The notes below the pieces were generated by a model. That model was not told where the DNA came from. It saw only the letters and a program-made list of their open reading frames with translations, and made no database searches. Shown one piece after another: positions 1 through 5,345 of a DNA stretch of 6,036 bases. Where the stretch lies: the NCBI GenBank assembly GCA_002746425.1, contig NVXB01000047.1:16098-22133 (forward strand), given 5' to 3'. Each line of letters begins with the position of its first letter. The stretch's first letter is position 1. The stretch is from Hyphomicrobiales bacterium. GTDB lineage: Bacteria; Pseudomonadota; Alphaproteobacteria; Rhizobiales; GCA-2746425. The translations under genes were made by a program, and so were the position numbers.

Positions 1-84
1 CACAGCATGGCATGCCTGCCTGTTAGCACAAGTCCAATCGTAAACATGCCCGTATAAAGTATGAGCGTTTTGCAGACAAATGGG
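1..84. other. sequence downstream of hmgA, no gene seen
   Basis: 84 bases past the hmgA stop to the left edge. No reading frame with a recognisable product and no strong hairpin with a T-run, so neither a terminator nor the next gene can be called. Confidence 0.5.
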
Positions 85-1449
85 TTAGCAGCCCTCAAGC
101 GTGCCATCAAAGCGGCGTTTCAGATCAGCCCAACAGGCGATATAATCATCCTGAAGCGTGGGCAGGTTATTGGCATAATCCGTCACCTGTTGGGGAAAGC
201 GGGTTTCGATCATAAAGGCCATCGTATCGGCCAGCTTGACTGGTTTTAGATCTGCAGCGCTGGCTTTTTCAAAGGCATCGAGATCCGGCCCATGAGGCAG
301 CATCATATTATGCAGGCTAAAACCGCCCGGCACAAACCCCTCTTCCTTGGCATCGTATTGGCCGTGGATCAGCCCCATAAATTCGCTCATTATGTTGCGG
401 TGATACCAAGGCGGGCGGAAAGAATGCTCGGCCACCATCCAGCGCGGCGGAAAGATCACAAAATCGATATTGGCCGTGCCCGCTTCGCCAGATGGCGCGG
501 TCAGAACGGTAAAAATCGATGGGTCGGGATGGTCGAACAAAATCGCGCCAACCGGCGAGAACGTCGCAAGATCGTATTTATATGGCGCGTAATTGCCGTG
601 CCAGGCCACCACATCCAGCGGCGAATGCTCGATGGTGGTGGTGTAAAAATGCCCGCACCATTTAACGTGGACCCGGCAAGTGCTTTCCTTGTCCTCAAAG
701 GCGGCGACCGGTGTTTTGAAATCGCGCGGATTGGCCAGGCAATTGGCTCCGATGGGCCCGCGATCCGGCAGAGTAAATTTCGCGCCATAGTTTTCGCAAA
801 GATAGCCGCGCGCTTCGCCATCGAGCGGGCTGACCTTGAAAAACATGCCGCGCGGTAACACGCAAATTTCGCCGGGCGCAACATCGATGATGCCCATTTC
901 GGTAAAGATTTGCAGACCGCCCAGTTGCGGCACCACCAGCAATTCGCCATCAGAATTGAAAAAATAATCATCCACCATCGGCGCGTTGCAGGCATAGATA
1001 TGCGTCGCCATACCGGCGTGGCTGCTGGCATCCCCGGCCAGCGTGATGGTGTGTATACCATCGAGAAAACTCGTTGGCTGCTCTGGCATTTCTTGCGGAT
1101 TCCAGCGCAATTGCCCCAATGGTGGCACGCCATTTTTGTATACAGGCGCGGTTTGCCACAGCGGGCGCAAGGTCGGTTCAAAATGGTTGGTGTGGCGCAC
1201 ACTGGGGCGGATGCGGTACAGCCAGGAGCGCTCATTGGTGCCGCGCGGCGCGGTAAAGGGTGAGCCGGAAAGCTGCTCGGCATACAGCCCATAGGCACAG
1301 CGTTGCGGCGAGTTTTGGCCCTGCGGCAGCGCGCCGGGCAGTGATTCGGTTTCAAAATCATTGCCAAAACCAGGCATGTATACAACAGGTTTTACGTTCG
1401 AAAGATCGCTGTTTTCTGCGTTCGAATTCTCGTTGATATGATCCGCCAT
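85..1449 (-). CDS. hmgA: homogentisate 1,2-dioxygenase
   Basis: Cytosolic non-haem Fe(II) enzyme that opens the ring of homogentisate to maleylacetoacetate, the central step of tyrosine and phenylalanine catabolism. The 454-residue product is close to the usual family length (human enzyme 445). Near the N-terminus it has the family signature YMPGFGNDFETE (residues 24-35). By alignment from memory with the human enzyme, the iron ligands are His350 (in WYHRN), Glu356 (in MSEFMG) and His386 (in PHGPD), and the catalytic-base histidine is His284 (in WHGNY). All are intact. I place the start at ATG 1449 because GAGG at 1458-1455 sits five bases upstream; the in-frame GTG at 1455 overlaps that site. 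It follows the cyclic-nucleotide-binding gene on the same strand after 174 bases, enough for its own promoter. No fahA or maiA is in view; they could lie beyond the left edge. Identity is essentially certain. Confidence 0.97.
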   Translation of the reverse strand: MADHINENSNAENSDLSNVKPVVYMPGFGNDFETESLPGALPQGQNSPQRCAYGLYAEQLSGSPFTAPRGTNERSWLYRIRPSVRHTNHFEPTLRPLWQTAPVYKNGVPPLGQLRWNPQEMPEQPTSFLDGIHTITLAGDASSHAGMATHIYACNAPMVDDYFFNSDGELLVVPQLGGLQIFTEMGIIDVAPGEICVLPRGMFFKVSPLDGEARGYLCENYGAKFTLPDRGPIGANCLANPRDFKTPVAAFEDKESTCRVHVKWCGHFYTTTIEHSPLDVVAWHGNYAPYKYDLATFSPVGAILFDHPDPSIFTVLTAPSGEAGTANIDFVIFPPRWMVAEHSFRPPWYHRNIMSEFMGLIHGQYDAKEEGFVPGGFSLHNMMLPHGPDLDAFEKASAADLKPVKLADTMAFMIETRFPQQVTDYANNLPTLQDDYIACWADLKRRFDGTLEGC

Positions 1450-1454
1450 ACTCA

Positions 1455-1458
1455 CCTC
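1455..1458 (-). promoter_or_regulatory. ribosome binding site of hmgA
   Basis: On the minus strand GAGG is followed by TGAGT and then ATG at 1449, a normal five-base spacing. It decides the start: the alternative GTG at 1455 lies inside the site and could not be served by it. Confidence 0.7.
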
Positions 1459-1472
1459 AAAATTGGTCGTCA

Positions 1473-1485
1473 GCCCCTTCGGGGC
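1473..1485 (-). promoter_or_regulatory. short GC hairpin in the hmgA leader
   Basis: GCCCC and GGGGC arms (5 bp) around a 3-base loop, lying 14 bases upstream of the hmgA ribosome binding site. No T-run follows on either strand, so it is not a standard intrinsic terminator. It could be a leader stem that stabilises the hmgA mRNA, or a chance GC palindrome. Function is inferred only from position. Confidence 0.3.
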
Positions 1486-1568
1486 CGAACCATGTATTCA
1501 AGTGCCTATTGGCATAATACATCGGCAGAAATTTCAAGCGAAATCCGTCATCTCACATCAAAAAATTT

Positions 1569-1580
1569 GCATGTATACAA
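1569..1580. promoter_or_regulatory. candidate operator upstream of hmgA (TGTATACA palindrome)
   Basis: The 12-mer GCATGTATACAA contains the perfect 8-base palindrome TGTATACA (1572-1579), about 120 bases upstream of the hmgA start. The identical 12-mer occurs again at 1374-1385, inside the fifth part of the first hundred coding bases, and TGTATACA occurs a third time at 1137-1144. A TTGTATACAT-type palindrome suits a dimeric repressor (GntR-family operators often look like this), but no such regulator is encoded here. I found no convincing -35/-10 pair nearby; TATTAT read on the minus strand near 1513-1518 is the best -10 candidate. Confidence 0.3.
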
Positions 1581-1623
1581 TAATGAAAACTGTGTGTTTA
1601 CAGGTAAGTTGTTGAAAGTGCGC

Positions 1624-2085
1624 TTATAATCCGCGCAATAACTTTCTTTGCGCCTGTTTGAGCTGGCTGATTGTGCTGTGCAAACGGCCTTTTAGGCTTT
1701 CTTCAAGCCGTGCCGCAATATCGGGGTATTCGGTGATAAAACGCCGGAAAAGCGAGCGTCTGATTTTGATAACTTCAGTGCCCTCGCTCGCAACGGCCGT
1801 GGCCGGACGCAGGGTTTCGCTGATCAAAGCCAGCTCATTAACCACCGATCCAGGGCCAAGTTTGCCCACCGAAACAGCGCTGATGCCGCTACCCTGTATC
1901 AGCTGAATCTCGCCGCTGGTCACCACATAGCCAGAGCCGGCGACATCGCCTTCCTGAAACAATATTTCATTGGCCGACAGCGTCACAGCTTCCGCACTAA
2001 AGGCCAGCAGGCGCAATTGCTCGTCGCTCAGCTCAGAGAACATCATAACCTGGCCCAGGGCCGCAATATCGCGCTCAATCGTCAT
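1624..2085 (-). CDS. stand-alone cyclic-nucleotide-binding-domain protein (Crp/Fnr sensor domain only)
   Basis: 153-residue cytosolic protein made of one CAP-type nucleotide-binding domain (about residues 14-125). The beta-roll is seen in ILFQEGDVAGSGYVVTSGEI (41-60) and the phosphate-binding cassette in VNELALISETLRPATA (82-97). Glu84 and Arg93 sit where the cyclic-nucleotide contacts are in CRP. The usual FGE is VNE here, so ligand binding is plausible but not proven. The C-terminus (about 128-150) is a basic helix rich in Lys, Arg and Gln; there is no helix-turn-helix, so it is not a transcription factor by itself. ATG 2085 is supported by AAGG eight bases upstream. It begins 26 bases after the response regulator stop, so the two are probably co-transcribed and may work in one pathway. 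Partner and ligand are unknown. Confidence 0.88.
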   Translation of the reverse strand: MTIERDIAALGQVMMFSELSDEQLRLLAFSAEAVTLSANEILFQEGDVAGSGYVVTSGEIQLIQGSGISAVSVGKLGPGSVVNELALISETLRPATAVASEGTEVIKIRRSLFRRFITEYPDIAARLEESLKGRLHSTISQLKQAQRKLLRGL

Positions 2086-2111
2086 GGTAAAACCTTCATT
2101 TACCGGCCCGT

Positions 2112-2795
2112 TTAAGGAACCAGCTTATAGCCGCCATCCAGCGTGATCAGAATTTCCGCATTGGATGGATCAACTTCTATTTTCTGGCGCAGACGATAAA
2201 TATGCGTTTCCAGCGTATGCGTCGTCACCCCGGCATTATAGCCCCACACTTCGTGCAGCAAAATATCGCGGGTCACAACCTTGTCGCCAGCCCGGTGCAG
2301 AAATTTTAAAATCGAGGTTTCTTTCTCGGTCAACCGCACTTTGGCACCAGCCTCAGTCGTCATCAATTTGGCGCTGGGGCGAAACTGATAAGGCCCGATT
2401 GTAAACGTCGCATCCTCGCTGTTTTCATGTTGGCGCAATTGCGCTCTGATCCGCGCCAGCAGCACTGCAAAGCGCAGCGGCTTGGTGACATAATCATTAG
2501 CCCCGGCTTCCAGCCCAAGCACGGTATCGGCATCGGTATCATGCCCGGTCAGCATAATGATCGGCGCGCGAAACCCGTTTTTGCGCAGCAGCTTGACCGC
2601 CTCGCGGCCATCCATATCCGGCAGGCCAACATCCATCACCAGCAAATCAACATGATTCTCCCGCGCAGCGGCCATGCCCTTGGCGGCTGTATCCTGCGTG
2701 AAAATCTCAAATTCTTCATAAAGTGACAGCTGATCTTCCAGCGCTTCGCGCAGGTCATTATCATCATCAACGATAAGGATTTTTCGTTCGCTCAT
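2112..2795 (-). CDS. OmpR/PhoB-family response regulator
   Basis: DNA-binding response regulator of 227 residues. The receiver domain (about 4-118) shows the acidic cluster Asp10-Asp11-Asp12, phosphoacceptor Asp55 in VMDVGLPDMDG, Thr83 in MLTG, Tyr102 and Lys105 in DYVTKP. The C-terminal winged helix (about 130-227) has RLTEKETSILKFL, the recognition helix in TTHTLETHIYRLRQKIE, and the terminal wing GGYKLVP. ATG 2795 has GGGA eight bases upstream and starts directly with MSERKILIVDDD. An upstream in-frame TTG at 2822 would add nine unconserved residues and is not preferred. No histidine kinase is in the window, so the cognate kinase is elsewhere or the regulator is an orphan. It is followed by the cyclic-nucleotide-binding gene and transcribed divergently from the YkuD gene, a possible target. 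Family assignment is secure; regulon unknown. Confidence 0.95.
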   Translation of the reverse strand: MSERKILIVDDDNDLREALEDQLSLYEEFEIFTQDTAAKGMAAARENHVDLLVMDVGLPDMDGREAVKLLRKNGFRAPIIMLTGHDTDADTVLGLEAGANDYVTKPLRFAVLLARIRAQLRQHENSEDATFTIGPYQFRPSAKLMTTEAGAKVRLTEKETSILKFLHRAGDKVVTRDILLHEVWGYNAGVTTHTLETHIYRLRQKIEVDPSNAEILITLDGGYKLVP

Positions 2796-2943
2796 TGATC
2801 GGTCCCGTGATCCAGCTGGCAAAGCAAAAATGCCTGCCCAGATTGCCTATCAGTGTATACTTGCCCCAACAGTAAATAGCTGTATTGACGCAACACCACA
2901 ATTCAAGCTTAGAACATTGTTTCAAAACTCACGCAAGCAGACC
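2796..2943. other. divergent intergenic region between response regulator and YkuD gene
   Basis: 148 bases between two divergent starts, expected to hold promoters for both. The plus-strand candidate is listed separately. For the response regulator I see no clear -35/-10; TATACA on the minus strand (2858-2853) inside AGTGTATACTT is the only -10-like stretch. Autoregulation by the response regulator is possible, but I see no clean direct-repeat site. Confidence 0.45.
2885..2915 (+). promoter_or_regulatory. candidate promoter of the YkuD-methyltransferase operon
   Basis: TTGACG (2885-2890) matches a sigma-70-type -35 well. A weak -10 (TAGAAC, 2910-2915, or TTAGAA one base earlier) follows after 18-19 bases. 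Transcription would start near 2922, so the first usable ATG is 2944. That argues against the longer in-frame ATG at 2830, which lies upstream of this promoter. The -10 is poor, so this is only a candidate. Confidence 0.4.
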
Positions 2944-3471
2944 ATGGCATCACATCATTTCACAATTCAGGGCGCAAGCCGTGATCAGACCACCGGCCAA
3001 ATCTGTTTTGGCGGGCGATCCTTTGCCTGTACGCTAGGCAAAACCGGCATCACGGTGCAAAAACGCGAAGGTGATGGCGCCAGTCCGGCGGGCGCATTTC
3101 GCCTGCTTGGCGGCTATTTTCGCGCCGATAGACTGCCCCGTCCCAAAACCTTGCTGCCCCTGCGCCCCTTGCGGCCAACCGATGGCTGGTGCGATTCGCC
3201 GCATGATCCTAGCTACAACCACCCCGTAAATTTGCCATTCCCAAAAAACCACGAAAAATTATGGCGCGATGATCAGCTTTACGACATCATTATTGTGCTG
3301 GATCAAAACATCAATCCACGGCAACCGGGCGCTGGCAGCGCAATCTTTTTCCACATCGCGGCAAAAGATTTTACCCCAACACAAGGGTGTATTGCCGTGA
3401 CCCATGATGTGATGCACCACGCCCTGCGCTTTGCCCGCCCCGGCTCCCAAATGTTGATTGGCCAGAAATGA
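2944..3471 (+). CDS. L,D-transpeptidase-like protein, YkuD family
   Basis: 175-residue protein of the YkuD catalytic fold, whose members link or attach peptidoglycan peptides through a cysteine acyl-enzyme. Visible family motifs: KREGDGASPAGAFRLL (40-55), LRPTDGWCDSPHDPSYN (76-92), LYDIIIVLDQN (112-122) and the catalytic block IFFHIAAKDFTPTQGCIAV (134-152), with His137 and nucleophile Cys149. The classical S/T-H-G-C is T-Q-G-C here; alphaproteobacterial members commonly have another residue in place of that His. No signal peptide or membrane segment is seen with this start or with the upstream ATG 2830, which is odd for a periplasmic enzyme but, as I recall, usual for this subgroup. I chose ATG 2944 because the conserved region starts soon after it and a candidate promoter lies upstream. 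The stop overlaps the next gene by four bases (ATGA). Family is secure; substrate is not known. Confidence 0.9.
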   Translation: MASHHFTIQGASRDQTTGQICFGGRSFACTLGKTGITVQKREGDGASPAGAFRLLGGYFRADRLPRPKTLLPLRPLRPTDGWCDSPHDPSYNHPVNLPFPKNHEKLWRDDQLYDIIIVLDQNINPRQPGAGSAIFFHIAAKDFTPTQGCIAVTHDVMHHALRFARPGSQMLIGQK

Positions 3472-4382
3472 ACCAGATTCCAAACCTGTTTGACCACACA
3501 TTGCTGGCGGCTCGGCGCAAACGCGCAGCGCAAAACCCTGCTGCCATGGCCGATGCCAATTTTTTGCGCCAAGCCGGAATTGCTGATTTGACCGAACGCC
3601 TTGGCGCAGTTAGCAAAAAGTTTGAAAACGGGCTGGAGCTGGATGCGCCGGATGATTTCCTTTGTATAAAGATGCGTGAAAGCGGCCGGGTTCAAAACAT
3701 GGCGCGTGGCGGTGGTTTTTTACAAGCCGCGCTTGATCACCCCCAGAGCGAAGATGGCACCGCGCTTTATACCGGCGGCACCCCGTTCCCGGCTTATGAT
3801 TTAATCACCTCGGTCCTGTCGCTGCAATTTTCCAATGATTTGCCCGGCACCCTCATTCAAATTCGCAACGGGCTAAAACCGGATGGTTTGTTTCTGGGTG
3901 TTTTGCTGGGCGGCGACACGCTGATTGAACTGCGCCAAGTACTGTTGCAGGCGGAGGCCGAAATCCGAGGCGGCGCGTCGCCGCGTGTGTCACCGTTTGG
4001 CGAAGTGCGCGATATGGGCTCCCTGCTGCAACGCGCCGGGTTTGCTCTGCCGGTAACCGATGTCGACACGCTGACCGTGCGCTACGCCAACCCGATGCGC
4101 TTGCTATCAGATTTGCGCGCCATGGGCGCAACCAATGTGCTGGTTTCGGGCGCAACCCAGCCCCTGCGCCGCGATGTGCTAATGCGTGCCATGGAGCTAT
4201 ACCGCGAGCAATTCGCCCATGAAGACGGCAAAGTACCCGCCACGTTTCAGCTGATTTCGCTATCGGGTTGGGCTCCGCATGAAAGCCAGCAAAAACCATT
4301 GAAACCCGGCTCTGCCAAAACACGCTTAGCCGATGCTTTGGGGGTGAAGGAGTTTGGGAATGATATGGGCAGGAATAGGTAG
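3468..4382 (+). CDS. NDUFAF5/BioC-like SAM-methyltransferase-fold protein with degenerate motif I
   Basis: 304-residue protein. Its C-terminal two thirds resembles human NDUFAF5, the complex I assembly factor that hydroxylates an arginine of NDUFS7: SNDLPGTLIQIRNGLKPDG (122-140), LGGDTLIELR (147-156), SPFGEVRDMGSLLQRAGF (175-192), RLLSDLRAMGATN (211-223) and YREQFAHEDGKVPATFQ (245-261), then GWAPHESQ (267-274). These are known family blocks. The N-terminal half is odd: where relatives have LDLGCGxG, this protein reads GLELDAPDDFLCIKM (55-69), with no GxGxG, and the usual SLHW is SLQF. SAM binding may be weakened or lost. The start overlaps the YkuD stop (ATGA, 3468-3471), so translation is probably coupled. 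A role in maturing NADH dehydrogenase is inferred from homology alone; a BioC-type methyltransferase is the less likely alternative. Confidence 0.85.
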   Translation: MNQIPNLFDHTLLAARRKRAAQNPAAMADANFLRQAGIADLTERLGAVSKKFENGLELDAPDDFLCIKMRESGRVQNMARGGGFLQAALDHPQSEDGTALYTGGTPFPAYDLITSVLSLQFSNDLPGTLIQIRNGLKPDGLFLGVLLGGDTLIELRQVLLQAEAEIRGGASPRVSPFGEVRDMGSLLQRAGFALPVTDVDTLTVRYANPMRLLSDLRAMGATNVLVSGATQPLRRDVLMRAMELYREQFAHEDGKVPATFQLISLSGWAPHESQQKPLKPGSAKTRLADALGVKEFGNDMGRNR

Positions 4383-4456
4383 CTCGTGATTTTTAGGGCC
4401 TTTTGAAATTCTAACCAGCCCATCCAAAAACCACTCAGACCCATGCCACTCACCAA

Positions 4457-4575
4457 CGTCATCCCAAGACTTGATCTTGGGATCCAGAGAACGGCTAACC
4501 CACAGCACCATATTCTGCGTATCGATCATACAGCTCAGTGCCGACTGGATACCAAGGTCAAGCCTTGGCATGACG
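4457..4575. repeat. composite palindromic element 1 (119 bp, inverted ends)
   Basis: The left end (4457-4487) begins CGTCATCCCAAGACTTGATC and folds into a 9-bp stem (4461-4469 with 4475-4483) with loop CTTGA. The right end (4545-4575) is the same sequence inverted, matching at 27 of 31 positions. Of the four differences, two form one compensated pair (A-T to G-C) and two another (C-G to G-T), so the stem is kept. The 57-base core is shared in part with element 3. The layout, paired REP-like hairpins facing each other, resembles a BIME or a small MITE. Origin is unknown; no transposase is nearby. Confidence 0.85.
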
Positions 4576-4625
4576 AAACGGGGAAGTAGGCGCTGAATAA
4601 AATATACAACGTGCAGCAAGCACCA

Positions 4626-4734
4626 TTCCCCGGACTTGATCCGGGGTCTCTTGCGCCGTTCCTCGGCAAAACAGCCGCTGCCACAAAACTGGTTTTAACG
4701 CGGGCGATAAAGGCCCCGGATCAAGTCCGGGGAA
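4626..4734. repeat. composite palindromic element 2 (109 bp, perfect 21-bp inverted ends)
   Basis: Both ends carry the palindrome CCCCGGA-CTTGA-TCCGGGG, at 4628-4646 and, inverted, at 4714-4732. Including two outer bases, the ends (4626-4646 and 4714-4734) are a perfect 21-bp inverted repeat around a 67-base core. Each end can fold alone (7-bp GC stem), or the two can pair with each other into one large cruciform. Same loop and plan as element 1 but with GC-rich arms, so a sister family rather than a recent copy. Confidence 0.85.
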
Positions 4735-4805
4735 CGCTAAAACCGCGGGGAAATAACGCAATCAATCCGCAAGAACTGAGCCAAAGTGCAAACACCGCTC
4801 CCACC

Positions 4806-4868
4806 CGTCATCCCAAGACTTGATCTTGGGATCCAGAGCAACGGTTAAACGGCAGCATCATATTCTGC
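4806..4868. repeat. partial copy of element 1 (single hairpin plus core)
   Basis: Direct repeat of 4457-4518: the first 33 bases are identical, and the following 29-30 match apart from about five substitutions and one inserted base, ending in ATATTCTGC in both. The hairpin (4810-4832, CTTGA loop) is intact but the inverted right half of element 1 is absent. The copy ends about ten bases from the mutT stop, so it lies in the 3' untranslated region of the GNAT-mutT transcript and may act as a 3'-end stem. Confidence 0.85.
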
Positions 4869-4877
4869 CTCAAAATC

Positions 4878-5330
4878 TCAACCCAACAATTCCTGCAAAT
4901 GCGGAATCAGCGGAATATCCGCCGCGGGCATGTCAAATTTGCGCAAATCCTTGGCCGCAACCCATTTGAGCGCCTGCCCCTCGCGCCCTAAAGCCAATCC
5001 CAGCCCGGGCGGTGCCTCATAACGCCGACAGATATAAAGCGGCATCAACAAATGGAAACTTTCATAGGTGTGGCTGGCAAAGGTCAGCGGGGCCAGGCAG
5101 GCAATGGTGGCAACCACGCCAAGCTCTTCCTCCAGCTCGCGCACCAGCGCCGCTTCTGGCGTTTCGCCGTTCTCAACCTTGCCACCGGGAAATTCCCACA
5201 GGCCCGCCATGGCTTTGCCCGGCGGGCGCTGCGCCAAAAGAATGCGATTGTCGCTATCCACCAAAGCGCAGGCAGCAACCAGCAATATTTTCTTGTTATT
5301 TATTTCGGGCATTTCTGGTGTTTCAGGCAT
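4878..5330 (-). CDS. mutT: MutT-type Nudix hydrolase (probable 8-oxo-dGTP diphosphatase)
   Basis: 150-residue cytosolic Nudix protein that probably removes oxidised 8-oxo-dGTP from the nucleotide pool by cleaving it to the monophosphate, preventing A:T to C:G mutation. The Nudix box is complete: Gly50, Glu56, then Arg64-Glu65-Leu-Glu-Glu-Glu69-Leu-Gly71-Val72. Before it come the MutT-like LLAQRPPGKAMAGLWEFPGG (31-50), and later HLLMPLYICRRYE (93-105) and ALKWV (120-124). I chose ATG 5330: GAAGAA (5345-5340) lies nine bases upstream, whereas TTG 5339 abuts that site and ATG 5312 would be too far. The N-terminus (MPETPEMPE) is a small Met-Pro-Glu repeat outside the fold. The GNAT stop is 15 bases upstream, so one operon is likely. 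Other Nudix substrates cannot be excluded. Confidence 0.93.
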   Translation of the reverse strand: MPETPEMPEINNKKILLVAACALVDSDNRILLAQRPPGKAMAGLWEFPGGKVENGETPEAALVRELEEELGVVATIACLAPLTFASHTYESFHLLMPLYICRRYEAPPGLGLALGREGQALKWVAAKDLRKFDMPAADIPLIPHLQELLG

Positions 5331-5339
5331 CTTTGGCAA

Positions 5340-5345
5340 TTCTTC
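5340..5345 (-). promoter_or_regulatory. ribosome binding site of mutT
   Basis: GAAGAA directly after the GNAT stop codon (TGA, 5348-5346), nine bases before ATG 5330. It picks ATG 5330 over the in-frame TTG at 5339 and ATG at 5312, and its contact with the upstream stop suggests translational coupling. Confidence 0.5.

Larger units (their letters stand above)
1450..1623. other. intergenic region between hmgA and the cyclic-nucleotide-binding gene
   Basis: 174 bases without a convincing gene. More AT-rich than the flanking genes, especially 1491-1620, as expected of a promoter region. It holds the hmgA ribosome binding site, the leader hairpin and the TGTATACA palindrome described separately. 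The small plus-strand reading frame crossing it (from 1438) has no recognisable product and I do not call it. Confidence 0.6.
4383..4877. other. gene-free repeat-rich gap between convergent genes
   Basis: 495 bases between the stop of the NDUFAF5-like gene and the stop of mutT. Reading frames here on both strands translate the palindromes themselves (peptides like FPGLDPGSL or RLDLGIQ) and are not genes. The gap contains five CTTGA-loop hairpins in three elements listed separately, at most about 50-85 bases apart. No hairpin is followed by a T-run, so no classical intrinsic terminator is seen, though the stems may end or protect both converging transcripts. Confidence 0.8.

Noticed and set aside
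292..858. 188-codon plus-strand open frame opposite hmgA
   Set aside because: It lies entirely antisense to the confidently identified hmgA, its product is Arg/His-rich without any family resemblance, and it is a typical shadow of codon bias.
501..1385. 294-codon minus-strand frame overlapping hmgA out of frame
   Set aside because: Same strand, different frame from hmgA; the product is Ala/Arg/Trp/Cys-rich with no motif. hmgA is intact without a frameshift, so this is a shadow.
2830..2943. Extended N-terminus of the YkuD protein from ATG 2830
   Set aside because: The extra 38 residues show no signal peptide or conserved motif, and the candidate promoter (TTGACG at 2885) lies downstream of that start.
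4628..4646. Intrinsic terminator at the GC-rich hairpin
   Set aside because: The stem is strong, but no T-run follows on either strand, and the same palindrome recurs inverted 86 bases away, so a repeat element is the better call.
4326..4823. Small open frames on both strands in the repeat gap (peptides with RLDLGIQ, GLDPGSL, PDQVRG)
   Set aside because: These peptides are translations of the palindromic repeats themselves; such spurious proteins are commonly annotated in alphaproteobacterial genomes. No ribosome binding site or domain supports them.
4457..4868. CRISPR array
   Set aside because: Repeats are palindromes in both orientations with irregular spacing, different arm sequences and no uniform spacers; no cas gene is present.
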